Notes under the pieces: generated by a model
Seen by the model: the letters and a program-made list of their open reading frames with translations, nothing else
What the model was told of the DNA's origin: nothing
Database searches by the model: none
Program-made: the position numbers and the translations under genes
In this document: piece after piece, positions 1 to 7,198 of the stretch
How the letters are laid out: every line of letters starts with the position of its first letter
How positions within the stretch are numbered: the stretch's first letter is position 1
Origin: Burkholderiales bacterium
Lineage (GTDB): Bacteria; Pseudomonadota; Gammaproteobacteria; Burkholderiales; Burkholderiaceae_C
Assembly (NCBI GenBank): GCA_013205525.1
Contig: JABMMR010000003.1
Span: 1 to 9,751, forward strand
Direction of reading: 5' to 3'
DNA length: 9,751 nucleotides

Positions 1-1213
1 GTTGACGTGACAGGTTTTGCGCCTTGGCGTAATAGTGACCGCGGTAGTGTTGAATGAAGTACTCGCCCAACACCATGGTGAGCTTCAAGGTTTCAGACAA
101 CTCATCGGCACGCGCCTTCCAACCGGCGTGGAAATCGATCATGCTGGTGACGTACAAGCCTTTCCAGTTGAAACCGTGGCCGTTGTCTTTCATCATTTGC
201 TGGGTTGCGCCTTCGGCGGCGATGGGCAACCAAATGGCCGGGCCCACCAAATGCATGGGGATGGACACGTCTTCCACGATGGCGCCAGCCTTGGCCAAAG
301 CAGCCGCCGCGGCTTTCACCTTGGCGTCTGAGGCGGCCATGGAGTTAGGCCAGCCAAAGCCTTCTTTCACCACGCCAATACGCAAACCTTTGATGCCTTG
401 CTTCATGATCTCTGCGTAGTTTTTGCTGTGCTGCTCGGCGTATTGACGGGGGTCGAGGCCGTCGGGGCCGGCAATGACTTCCAGCATCACCGCGTTGTCG
501 GTGACGTTGCGTGTCATGGGGCCGGTGTGGTCGATGGTGAGCTCAATGGGCATGACGCCGGTGTAGGGCACCAAACCATGGGTGGCCTTCATACCGTACA
601 CGCCGCAATAGGAAGCTGGCATGCGAATAGAGCCGCCTTGGTCGCCGCCAATAGCTAAGTCGACTTCCTCTGCAGCAAGCAAAGCCGCGCTGCCAGAAGA
701 AGATCCGCCGGCAGAGTAGCCATGCTTGTGCGGGTTGTGAACCGGGCCCGTGGCGCTGGTGTGCGAACCACCGGAGAAGCAGAAATATTCACACACCGAT
801 TTACCCACCACGGTAGCCCCTGCGTCGAGCAAACGGGTGACGACGGTGGCGTCGATATTGGGCATATAGCCCTCGAGGGTGGAAGCACCATTCATCATGG
901 GCACACCCGCCACACAGACGTTGTCTTTCAAGACCACGGTTTTGCCCGCCAATTTGCCAGAGGACGCGCCCTTGATGGTGGTCTTGACATACCAAGCGCC
1001 GTATTTGTTGTCGGCCGGCGCGGGGAAATGGCCAGGTGTGCGTGGGTATTTCACTTCGGGCACATAGTCGGGCAAGGCGTCGATGACGTCGTAAGCGTCG
1101 AAATTACCTTGCAGCAAGGTGTTGTAGTTTTCAGCCTGCTCTTCAGACAGGTGTATCCCCAAGCTGTAAGCGACTTCTTGCAACTGATCGAGGGTGGGAC
1201 GTTTGACAGCCAT
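1..1213 (-). CDS. Amidase-signature family amidase, 3' end outside the window
   Basis: Hydrolyses a carboxylic amide to acid and ammonia, probably in the cytoplasm. The visible 404 residues carry the full catalytic apparatus of the amidase-signature family: Lys96 in VVLKDN, Ser171 in the AGGSSSGS glycine/serine motif, and nucleophile Ser195 in GGDQGGSIRMPA. Positions and flanking blocks (AWYVKTTI near 73-80, GVPMMNGAS near 103-111, LVPYTGVMPIE near 215) resemble, from memory, the nitrile-hydratase-linked amidases of Rhodococcus, which are about 520 residues long and act on aliphatic and aromatic amides. Roughly 100 C-terminal residues should lie off the left edge; no stop or frameshift is seen. 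The ATG at 1213 is chosen because AGGAG (1220-1224) lies 6 bases upstream. It sits 97 bp downstream of the AmiC-like gene on the same strand, so the two may be co-regulated. The substrate is unknown; nicotinamide or a monoamide from ring opening are inferences. The family call is very sure. Confidence 0.93.
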   Translation of the reverse strand, partial: MAVKRPTLDQLQEVAYSLGIHLSEEQAENYNTLLQGNFDAYDVIDALPDYVPEVKYPRTPGHFPAPADNKYGAWYVKTTIKGASSGKLAGKTVVLKDNVCVAGVPMMNGASTLEGYMPNIDATVVTRLLDAGATVVGKSVCEYFCFSGGSHTSATGPVHNPHKHGYSAGGSSSGSAALLAAEEVDLAIGGDQGGSIRMPASYCGVYGMKATHGLVPYTGVMPIELTIDHTGPMTRNVTDNAVMLEVIAGPDGLDPRQYAEQHSKNYAEIMKQGIKGLRIGVVKEGFGWPNSMAASDAKVKAAAAALAKAGAIVEDVSIPMHLVGPAIWLPIAAEGATQQMMKDNGHGFNWKGLYVTSMIDFHAGWKARADELSETLKLTMVLGEYFIQHYRGHYYAKAQNLSRQ

Positions 1214-1247
1214 GCGTATCTCCTAGGGGTGGTTGAATTTTTTTGCG

Positions 1248-1276
1248 AGTGTTTCACCAAAAAAGCAAAACGTCAA
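1248..1276 (-). promoter_or_regulatory. Weak candidate sigma-70 promoter for the amidase
   Basis: In the 97-bp gap between the AmiC-like gene and the amidase, the minus strand reads TTGACG (1271-1276, five of six -35 matches), a 17-base spacer, then AACACT (1248-1253, only three of six -10 matches). Predicted initiation would fall shortly before the amidase ribosome binding site. The rest of the gap is A/T-rich with no hairpin, so no terminator separates the genes. Read-through from the AmiC-like gene is an equally good explanation of amidase expression. Confidence 0.25.
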
Positions 1277-1310
1277 TGGATTTGTTTGCCTTGGAAAATA
1301 AAAAAGTGCA

Positions 1311-2369
1311 TTAAAACCTTGTAACAACTTGAAATTGATGACCCTGGGCACGCGCCATATAAATAGGTGCATTTTTGAAATGGTTACCCATGTAACTGGC
1401 GCCTCTGGCGCTTTGGTAGGACAAATTGCGCTTGGACATATGCGACCAATGCTCGGGCAGGTGAAGTTTTTGGTCAAACATGGCTGCCAAGAAATGCATG
1501 CCTTCATAGGCCGATTGACCCAAGGCGTTGAGCACCGGCGCGCGCAAACCATGGCAGGCACTGAAACGCTCTTGCAAAGACAAATTGGCGTCGGTTTGCA
1601 AGCTGGCAAAGTAGCTGGCGGCCACATACAAACCTTCGGTTTTGTCCGAGCCTATGCCCATGAGTATGTTTTCGTCAATCGCGCAAGACAAACGCACAGC
1701 ACGGCGACTCAAGCCCGCATGGCCAAATTGACGGTTGAAAGCGATGGCGTCTTGCCCCACCAAAGACACCAGCACCGCGTCGGCTTGCAGACTTTGCAAA
1801 CGATCAAGAACCGCAGAAAAATCTTGGGTGCCAAAAGGTAAATACATAGAGTCAAGAACCACGCCGCCAGTTTGATCTACATAGCTTAGTGCCAAGCGGT
1901 GCGACACACGCGGCCAGACATAGTCGTTACCCACGAACAACCATCGCTTGGCGCCTTCATGGCGACTGAGCCAATCGACAGCAGGTCGCAACTGCTGGGC
2001 CGGCGTCTCGCCCAAGGTAAAAACCCCTGGTGTGACCTCGCCACCTTCGTACAAAGGGGTATAAACATAGGGAAGCATGCCGCCAACGGCTTGCACGATG
2101 CGCTCGCGAACGGCACTGGTATGCATGCCGACCAAGGCTTCAATGCCATGGGTGTCTATGCTGCGCAGTAATTCTTCTTCAAAGTCGGGCGACTCGTCAC
2201 AGGCGTTGAAGCAAACCAAGCGCACCTGCCTGCCTGCAATGCCGTTGCGTTGATTGAGTTCTGCCACTGCCAACTCGGCACTGGCCAAAGCTGAAGGCGA
2301 CCAAATGCCCGCCGCGCCGTCTTGCGCCAAGCACAAACCAATGGTGATGTGTTGTGAATCCACTGGCAT
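1311..2369 (-). CDS. AmiC-like amide-sensing / branched-chain-type substrate-binding protein, no signal peptide
   Basis: Periplasmic-binding-protein fold (Peripla_BP type I) of the AmiC/UrtA/LivK group. From ITIGLCLAQDG the 352-residue product follows Pseudomonas AmiC closely in layout: SALASAELAVAELNQRNGIAG (near 26-46, shown with its spacing only), GMHTSAVRE (81-89), YTPLYEGG (103-110), GNDYVWPR (147-154) and SYFASL (252-257). The serine after GMHT and the YTP segment correspond to the AmiC ligand pocket. No Sec or lipoprotein signal is visible with any start, so it is likely cytoplasmic. That fits AmiC, which senses amides and controls an antiterminator, better than a transport receptor. 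It directly precedes an amidase, as expected for an amide sensor, but no AmiR partner or ABC transporter gene is visible. The start is uncertain: ATG 2369 is where homology begins but has no clear Shine-Dalgarno; ATG 2420 and ATG 2474 are in-frame alternatives adding 17 or 35 residues. Family call sure, sensor role inferred. Confidence 0.85.
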   Translation of the reverse strand: MPVDSQHITIGLCLAQDGAAGIWSPSALASAELAVAELNQRNGIAGRQVRLVCFNACDESPDFEEELLRSIDTHGIEALVGMHTSAVRERIVQAVGGMLPYVYTPLYEGGEVTPGVFTLGETPAQQLRPAVDWLSRHEGAKRWLFVGNDYVWPRVSHRLALSYVDQTGGVVLDSMYLPFGTQDFSAVLDRLQSLQADAVLVSLVGQDAIAFNRQFGHAGLSRRAVRLSCAIDENILMGIGSDKTEGLYVAASYFASLQTDANLSLQERFSACHGLRAPVLNALGQSAYEGMHFLAAMFDQKLHLPEHWSHMSKRNLSYQSARGASYMGNHFKNAPIYMARAQGHQFQVVTRF

Positions 2370-2393
2370 GGCAAGCGAACGCCGCGCTTGCCA
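2369..2393 (-). promoter_or_regulatory. 9-bp perfect stem-loop ending on the likely AmiC-like start codon
   Basis: The arms TGGCAAGCG (2385-2393, minus-strand reading) and CGCTTGCCA (2369-2377) are perfectly complementary around a 7-base loop. In the mRNA the last base of the 3' arm is the A of the ATG at 2369. If that ATG is the start, the hairpin would hide the initiation region. It could also be a protein operator in DNA form, or, if an upstream start is used, merely coding sequence. The inverted repeat is seen directly; its role is inference. Confidence 0.4.
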
Positions 2394-2418
2394 GGTGCGC
2401 ACTTTTTTGGGGTGATAC

Positions 2419-2437
2419 ATGCATGAAATTCGTGCAT
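2419..2437. promoter_or_regulatory. 19-bp near-perfect palindrome, candidate operator of the MarR-family regulator
   Basis: ATGCATGAAATTCGTGCAT has 9-bp half-sites (ATGCATGAA / TTCGTGCAT) around a single central base with one mismatched pair. The size, dyad symmetry and AT-rich centre are typical of MarR-family operators. It lies between the divergent AmiC-like and MarR genes, about 50 bp upstream of the former's likely start and 160 bp upstream of the latter. I did not see a second copy in the window, but the main operon's promoter lies beyond the right edge. Binding by the neighbouring regulator is inference. Confidence 0.45.
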
Positions 2438-2543
2438 CTCTTCCCCTTAATTGACCACTCCAATGACTGCCCATGGTGCCTACGCCAATCTTTTCACCTG
2501 CAAGCTAACAAGAATGCCCCAAGGCACAACAAAGATGTTGTCC

Positions 2544-2571
2544 TTGGAAAAGAAGTTAATTAGACTATCAG
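2544..2571 (+). promoter_or_regulatory. Weak candidate promoter of the MarR-family gene
   Basis: TTGGAA (2544-2549) and TATCAG (2566-2571) are separated by 16 bases, each matching four of six sigma-70 consensus positions, in an AT-rich tract 28 bases before the MarR start codon. The match is modest. The rest of the 229-bp divergent region (2370-2598) holds the palindrome and the stem-loop listed separately; I see no small gene or terminator in it. Confidence 0.28.
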
Positions 2572-2598
2572 AAATTCAACAAAATGTAAGCAGGATAT

Positions 2599-3036
2599 AT
2601 GCCTAGGCCAGACCTGAATAACTACCTCTCCTATCTGCTTGCCTCGGCCAACCGCACGATGAGCATGGGTTTGGGCAAGGCCATCGCCGCAGAAAAAATG
2701 ACCGAACAGCACTGGCGCATCTTGCAAGTGTTGTCAGATGAAAACGGACGCGCCATGGGGGAATTGGCGGAGATTGTCCTCATGAACCACCCAGCACTCA
2801 CCAAAAACATAGACAAACTGGTCAGCCGCGGCTTGGTCTTGCGCAACACATCGCCAGAAGACAGTCGCAAAGTGCTGGTTTTTATCTCCAATACCGGCTT
2901 GGCCATGGTGCAACGCCTGACCGCCCAAGTCGACGCCCACCACCAATCCATCCACAAGGTACTGGGTGCGCGTAAAACCGAGCAGCTGAAAAAGCTCTTA
3001 GACGACTTTGTGCGCGACAGCGCTACCCAAAGCTAA
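2599..3036 (+). CDS. MarR-family transcriptional regulator, NicR-like in context
   Basis: A 145-residue winged-helix regulator of normal MarR length. The DNA-binding core is visible: the HTH scaffold EQHWRILQVLSDENG (36-50) and GELAEIVLMN (54-63), recognition helix region HPALTKNIDKLVSRGLV (64-80), and a wing with the family's acidic-x-Arg signature PEDSRKV (86-92). Flanking N- and C-terminal helices would form the dimer and ligand pocket. AGGA at 2592-2595 supports the ATG at 2599, although the spacing is only 3 bases. The gene is divergent from the AmiC-like gene and convergent with nicB, ending 3 bp from the nicB stop. In Pseudomonas putida a MarR-type repressor, NicR, controls nic genes in response to 6-hydroxynicotinate; position in this locus suggests a similar job. 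That assignment is inferred from context, not from a specific sequence signature, so no gene symbol is given. Confidence 0.9.
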   Translation: MPRPDLNNYLSYLLASANRTMSMGLGKAIAAEKMTEQHWRILQVLSDENGRAMGELAEIVLMNHPALTKNIDKLVSRGLVLRNTSPEDSRKVLVFISNTGLAMVQRLTAQVDAHHQSIHKVLGARKTEQLKKLLDDFVRDSATQS

Positions 3037-3039
3037 GTT

Positions 3040-6000
3040 TCAAGGTTGGCGCATCGCCGCCAAAGTCTGTGCGGTATTGTGCCAAGGCGCTTGATGGGGC
3101 GCGTAGCGTGCCCGCATACCATCCACCAACATGACCAACTGCTGATCACTCAAGGTGTTGGCAAACGAGGGCATAAAGCCTATGTCTTTGGAGGCCGGTG
3201 CCTGAATCCCTTCCAACACAATGCGCAGCAAGTTATCCGGCCGGTCGCTGTGCAGATTGGTGTTGAGTGCCAAAGGACGGTTCACACCCAAGAGTTGCGG
3301 CCCGTCACCATCATGGTGACACGAACCACAACTGCCTTGGAACAAACGCTGGGCCGCATCGGGCAAGGGTGCTAGGCGGGCAGCATCGGCCACCACTTGG
3401 GTGGCCATTGGCGCGAGTTGCGCATCGTCCATGCGGGGCTCGGGCTGCAACGAGGCCAAGTAAACCGCCATGGCACGTATATCGTCATCGGGCACGGACG
3501 CCAAATTGCGCACCACCAAGCCCATAGGGCCCGCCGCAATGCCATGGTGTTGGGTGTGTCCTTGCCGTAAGTAGCGAAAAAACTCTTGCTCGCTCCATGC
3601 CACAGGCGCAGGATTGAGTTGATTCAGCGCAGGCGCTTGCCAGCCGTCGACCATCGCGCCTTGCATATAAGCGTCCGAGTTGCGCTCGGCACCCAATGCA
3701 TTGCGAGGTGTGTGGCATGCGCCGCAGTGTCCCAAGCCATCGACCAAATACGCACCGCGGTTCCATTGCGCGCTTTGCGTGGGCTGAGGCGCAAATTGCT
3801 CAGGCGTATGAAACAAACCATTCCACAAAGCCATCAAGGGTCGCCAGCCCAAACCCCATTGCATGTCTGGCTCGGGTGTGCGGGACCTCACCGCTGGCTG
3901 CGACATCAGCCATGCATACAAGGCCATCATGTCGGCATCGCTGGTTTTGGCAAACGAGGTGAAGGGAAACACCGGATACAGCGCATGGCCTTCGCGTGAA
4001 ATGCCATGGCGCATGGCGCGCTCGAAAGCTTGGTACGACCAAGCGCCCAAGCCCGTCTGTACATCGGGTGTGATGTTGGTGGCATAGACCGTGCCAAACG
4101 GCGTGGCCATGGCGCGACCACCGGCATTGGGGATGCCGTCTTCGACGCTATGGCAACCCGCGCAGTTGCCCAAGGCCGCCAACTGCTGGCCGCGTTGCAA
4201 CATGTTGGCGCTGTAGTTGGCGGAATTGAAACTCACCGAGGGCAAAGCGGCGCGCCAACCCACCATGGCCGCGCTCAATGCAAACACCCCCAAGGCCAAG
4301 CCAGTGGCTTGTTGCCAGCGTCTACGCCAACCCTGTTTGACGCCGGCTTGTGCGGTGTGGGTTTTAGACACCGTGTCGGCCATGGGCGTGGGCGCTGGGC
4401 TGGGCGCCGCCAAAGGATGTAAAGCTGCACGTACCACTTCTGGCGTGAAAGGCGGGTTGCGAAAGCGTATGCCGGTGGCATCAAAAATAGCGTTGGCAAT
4501 GGCGGCCGTGCCGGGCACCGAAGACGACTCGCCTGCACCCAAGGGCACATCGTCGCCAGGGCGCGGCATTTGCACCACCTCAATGACTGGCACTTGGCGG
4601 AAATTCAAAACGGGATAGCTGCCCCAGTCTTGGCTGACCACGCGGCCATCTTTGTCATCCGTCTCGACTTTTTCAAGCAATGCGCGGCTGGTGGTTTGCA
4701 GCACATTGCCATGCACTTGTTGTTCCACACCGCGTGGATTGATCACCAAGCCGGCGTCATGCCCGACCACCACCCGCTTGACATGCACTTCGCCGGTTTT
4801 TTGATGGACTTCGACATCGGCCACCCACGCCGACCAAGCCGCGCCAAAGCCCGGCCACTGGCTGTGCACATAGCGGGCATAGGCCACGCCCTGCCCTTGC
4901 AACCAGTCTCCCAGCGCGGCTTGTTGTTGGGGCTGTTGATGCACCCGCCAGCCCGCGCGATTGGCAGTGGCTTGCAGCAATTCTTTGGCACGCGGGTCAC
5001 TGAGCATGTCCAAGCGGTATTGCAAAGGGTCGGCCTGTGCGGCACTGGCCAATTCATCAATGAAACTCTCATGGGCAAAAGAGTTGGGCAAAGCCGAAAC
5101 ACCTCGCAGCCACGAAGCACGCAAAAGCGGCGGCATGTCATGCACCGTGACCCGCAAGTCGGCATAGTCATAAGGCGGGCGGGCCGTGCGGTCGCCCATT
5201 TCATAAGCGCGTGCCTTGGGTTCAATGGTGCGTGTCAGCAGCAAGGCCAAGGTGGGCGCGCCATTGGAGGGGTAAGAGGTTTGAAAATCGTAGCCCGCCG
5301 CTTGACCACTGGCCGACAGCCCACCACTAACTTGCATGAGTTGTGCCGCGCCCTTGGGCTCCCATGCGTGTTCTTGTTCTCGGGAGAGCTGCACCCGCAC
5401 TGGCGCGCCCACGGCCTTGGACAACAAAGCGGCATCGGCGGCGACATCGTCTGCGCCATTGCGACCGTAACAACCGGCGGCCTCCATGCGCACCACTTCC
5501 ACTTCGGGGTCAGCCACGCCGCACAGCAAGGCCAGATCGGCACGCAGCACATGCGGGTTTTGCGTGCCCGCCCACACCCGCAGTTGCACCGATGGCGACT
5601 GTGCATCTGTGCCTTGCAACCACCAAGCCACCGCGCACGAAGGACCAATGGAAGCATGCATTTGGTAGGGCCACACATACTCGCGCTGCAACAGATGGTC
5701 GGCTTGGGCCAGCGCGCCATCCACATCGCCTTCGTTGACCAATTCACGCGTGCTGCGGGGGTTAAGGCGGATTGCATCCGCGGGGTTTTGCACATGGGGC
5801 ATGCCAGGCCAAGGTTTCCAATGCACCCGCAATTCACGCATGGCCTGCTCAGCTTGCTCCTCTCGCTCGGCCACGATGCCGACAAAGTCCGCTTGCACCA
5901 CCACCGAGCGGATACCGGCGATGTGCGCGATGCTGTCGGCGTCAACCCGCGCCAAAGTGCGGCCTATGAAGTCACCATGGTCTGCACCCGCATAAGGCGG

Positions 6001-6675
6001 GCGCACCACGCGCCCGTGCAACATGCCAGGCATGCGCATATCGTGCACATAAATCAGCTCGCCAAAGACCTTGGCAGCCATGTCGACACGCGGCGTGCTT
6101 TGTCCAATCGTGTGGTGTTGCTCGCTGGGTTTGAGCTGGGCTTGGCTGTCCAAGCGCAGCAGCACTTGCTGCTCAGACAACAAACTGGCCAAGCTGATTT
6201 CGCCACTCTGCGCTTGGAGCACCCCGTGCTGCAAGCTCACCGCGTCGGGTGCACAAGCCAAGCGGTCGGCGGCTTTGGCACACAGCCAATGCCTGACTTG
6301 CGCGGCAGCTGCCCGCAAGGGCGCAGCATGTATTTGAATCGAGGTGCTGGCAATGGTTGCGCCTTGGTTGGGCGAGACGGCGGTGTGGCCCATCAAGAGA
6401 TGAACCTGGCTCACCGACATATTCAATTCTTCAGCCACCACTTGCGCCAAGGCAGTGCGCAGCCCCGTACCCATATCCACATGGCCATGCAAAGCGGTGA
6501 CGCTGGCGTCGTCCCACACCGCCAGCACACACTCATCGCCTTCGCTGGCAAGGCTGGCAACAAAACTGGGTTGCCCGGCTACTGGTGAAGGCTGCGCCAA
6601 GGGCGCGCGCAAGACCAGCAACACACCGCGGGCGTTGAAAAAATCACTGCGTTGACGCACCCACTTGGCTCGCAT
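3040..6675 (-). CDS. nicB: Nicotinate dehydrogenase large subunit: molybdopterin domain fused to three cytochrome c domains
   Basis: With NicA, hydroxylates nicotinate at C6 to 6-hydroxynicotinate and sends the electrons through c-type haems to the respiratory chain. The 1211-residue product matches the size and order of P. putida NicB (about 1190). Residues 1-760 are a xanthine-dehydrogenase-type molybdenum domain in IorB-like order: GHVDMGTGLRTALAQ (64-78) comes first, the hammerhead follows near 195-285, then AGCYGRNGADD (400-410), and GAGESS holds the expected catalytic Glu716. After a proline-rich linker and a WRRRW patch comes one membrane helix (about 790-807). Three haem sites follow: CAGCH (838-842), CGACH (984-988) and CGSCH (1116-1120). 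The positive-inside rule puts the haems in the periplasm and the Mo domain in the cytoplasm. The start is the ATG at 6675, overlapping the nicA stop by one base (TGATG); a longer frame to 6765 would invade nicA and adds an unlikely Gly/His-rich leader. Confidence 0.95.
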   Translation of the reverse strand: MRAKWVRQRSDFFNARGVLLVLRAPLAQPSPVAGQPSFVASLASEGDECVLAVWDDASVTALHGHVDMGTGLRTALAQVVAEELNMSVSQVHLLMGHTAVSPNQGATIASTSIQIHAAPLRAAAAQVRHWLCAKAADRLACAPDAVSLQHGVLQAQSGEISLASLLSEQQVLLRLDSQAQLKPSEQHHTIGQSTPRVDMAAKVFGELIYVHDMRMPGMLHGRVVRPPYAGADHGDFIGRTLARVDADSIAHIAGIRSVVVQADFVGIVAEREEQAEQAMRELRVHWKPWPGMPHVQNPADAIRLNPRSTRELVNEGDVDGALAQADHLLQREYVWPYQMHASIGPSCAVAWWLQGTDAQSPSVQLRVWAGTQNPHVLRADLALLCGVADPEVEVVRMEAAGCYGRNGADDVAADAALLSKAVGAPVRVQLSREQEHAWEPKGAAQLMQVSGGLSASGQAAGYDFQTSYPSNGAPTLALLLTRTIEPKARAYEMGDRTARPPYDYADLRVTVHDMPPLLRASWLRGVSALPNSFAHESFIDELASAAQADPLQYRLDMLSDPRAKELLQATANRAGWRVHQQPQQQAALGDWLQGQGVAYARYVHSQWPGFGAAWSAWVADVEVHQKTGEVHVKRVVVGHDAGLVINPRGVEQQVHGNVLQTTSRALLEKVETDDKDGRVVSQDWGSYPVLNFRQVPVIEVVQMPRPGDDVPLGAGESSSVPGTAAIANAIFDATGIRFRNPPFTPEVVRAALHPLAAPSPAPTPMADTVSKTHTAQAGVKQGWRRRWQQATGLALGVFALSAAMVGWRAALPSVSFNSANYSANMLQRGQQLAALGNCAGCHSVEDGIPNAGGRAMATPFGTVYATNITPDVQTGLGAWSYQAFERAMRHGISREGHALYPVFPFTSFAKTSDADMMALYAWLMSQPAVRSRTPEPDMQWGLGWRPLMALWNGLFHTPEQFAPQPTQSAQWNRGAYLVDGLGHCGACHTPRNALGAERNSDAYMQGAMVDGWQAPALNQLNPAPVAWSEQEFFRYLRQGHTQHHGIAAGPMGLVVRNLASVPDDDIRAMAVYLASLQPEPRMDDAQLAPMATQVVADAARLAPLPDAAQRLFQGSCGSCHHDGDGPQLLGVNRPLALNTNLHSDRPDNLLRIVLEGIQAPASKDIGFMPSFANTLSDQQLVMLVDGMRARYAPHQAPWHNTAQTLAAMRQP

Positions 6676-7184
6676 CAGACAGGCTCTTGGGTGGTTGTGG
6701 TGGCCATCAAGGCCGCCGCCCGATGAACCGCCGCGATGATTTCCATATGGGTGCCGCAGCGACACAAATTACCCGACAAAGCGGCTTTGATTTGTGCGTC
6801 CGTGGGATGGGGTTCACGCGCTAGCAAAGCAGTTGCCATCATCAACATGCCATTCAAACAGTAACCACACTGCGCGGCTTGGGTATCGATAAAAGCTTGT
6901 TGCACCGCATGGGGTTGGCTGGCGTTGCCCAAGCCCTCCAAGGTGGTGATGGCGCGGTCTTGCATTTCCACGGCAGGAATGACGCAGGACCGCGCAGGCA
7001 CACCATCCACCCACACGGTACACGCACCGCACTCACCCAAACCGCAACCGAACTTGGGGCCGTTGAGTCCCAAGTCGTTGCGCAAATAATGCAACAGCGT
7101 GGTGTGGCGGGTGAGCTCGGCCGAGCGGGTTTGACGGTTGACCTGCAACTGCACAGGGTGAAGACGCGAGGCCACGGCTTTCAT
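6675..7184 (-). CDS. nicA: Nicotinate dehydrogenase small subunit, two [2Fe-2S] clusters
   Basis: Carries electrons from the molybdenum centre of NicB to its haems. The 169-residue protein has both clusters of the xanthine oxidase family: a plant-ferredoxin-type site with Cys47, Cys52, Cys55 (FGCGLGECGACTV) and Cys67, and a helical-bundle site with Cys106, Cys109 (QCGYCLNGM) and Cys141, Cys143 (NLCRCGTH). Motifs LRNDLGLNGPK and TTLEGLG and the overall length agree with P. putida NicA (about 157 residues). No signal peptide is seen, so it should sit in the cytoplasm with the Mo domain. ATG 7184 was chosen: homology starts a few residues later and it begins 14 bp after the pncA stop. The frame stays open to 7262, but that extension lies wholly inside pncA. 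No strong Shine-Dalgarno precedes 7184, so translation is probably coupled to pncA. Its own stop overlaps the nicB start by one base, suiting 1:1 subunit production. Confidence 0.94.
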   Translation of the reverse strand: MKAVASRLHPVQLQVNRQTRSAELTRHTTLLHYLRNDLGLNGPKFGCGLGECGACTVWVDGVPARSCVIPAVEMQDRAITTLEGLGNASQPHAVQQAFIDTQAAQCGYCLNGMLMMATALLAREPHPTDAQIKAALSGNLCRCGTHMEIIAAVHRAAALMATTTTQEPV

Positions 7185-7198
7185 TGCGCGCCAGTGGC

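Noticed and set aside
722..1324. A 200-codon plus-strand frame opposite the amidase
   Set aside because: It is a shadow of the amidase, whose catalytic motifs are intact; no family signature is visible in the opposite frame.
1277..1325. A T-rich stretch after the AmiC-like stop as a rho-independent terminator
   Set aside because: There is a run of T on the minus strand but no GC-rich hairpin in front of it.
2551..2580. Imperfect dyad GTTAATT ... AATTCAAC near the MarR promoter
   Set aside because: Pairing requires a gap and the arms are almost pure A/T; it is much weaker than the 2419-2437 palindrome.
4570..6588. A 672-codon open frame on the plus strand, antisense to nicB
   Set aside because: It lies wholly opposite a convincing nicB, shows no domain or motif, is rich in His/Arg/Gln as expected from reading this codon usage in reverse, and has no ribosome binding site of note.
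6676..6765. Extended nicB start at ATG 6765
   Set aside because: It would overlap nicA by 91 bp and add a Gly/His-rich leader with no homology; the TGATG junction at 6675 is a normal coupled start.
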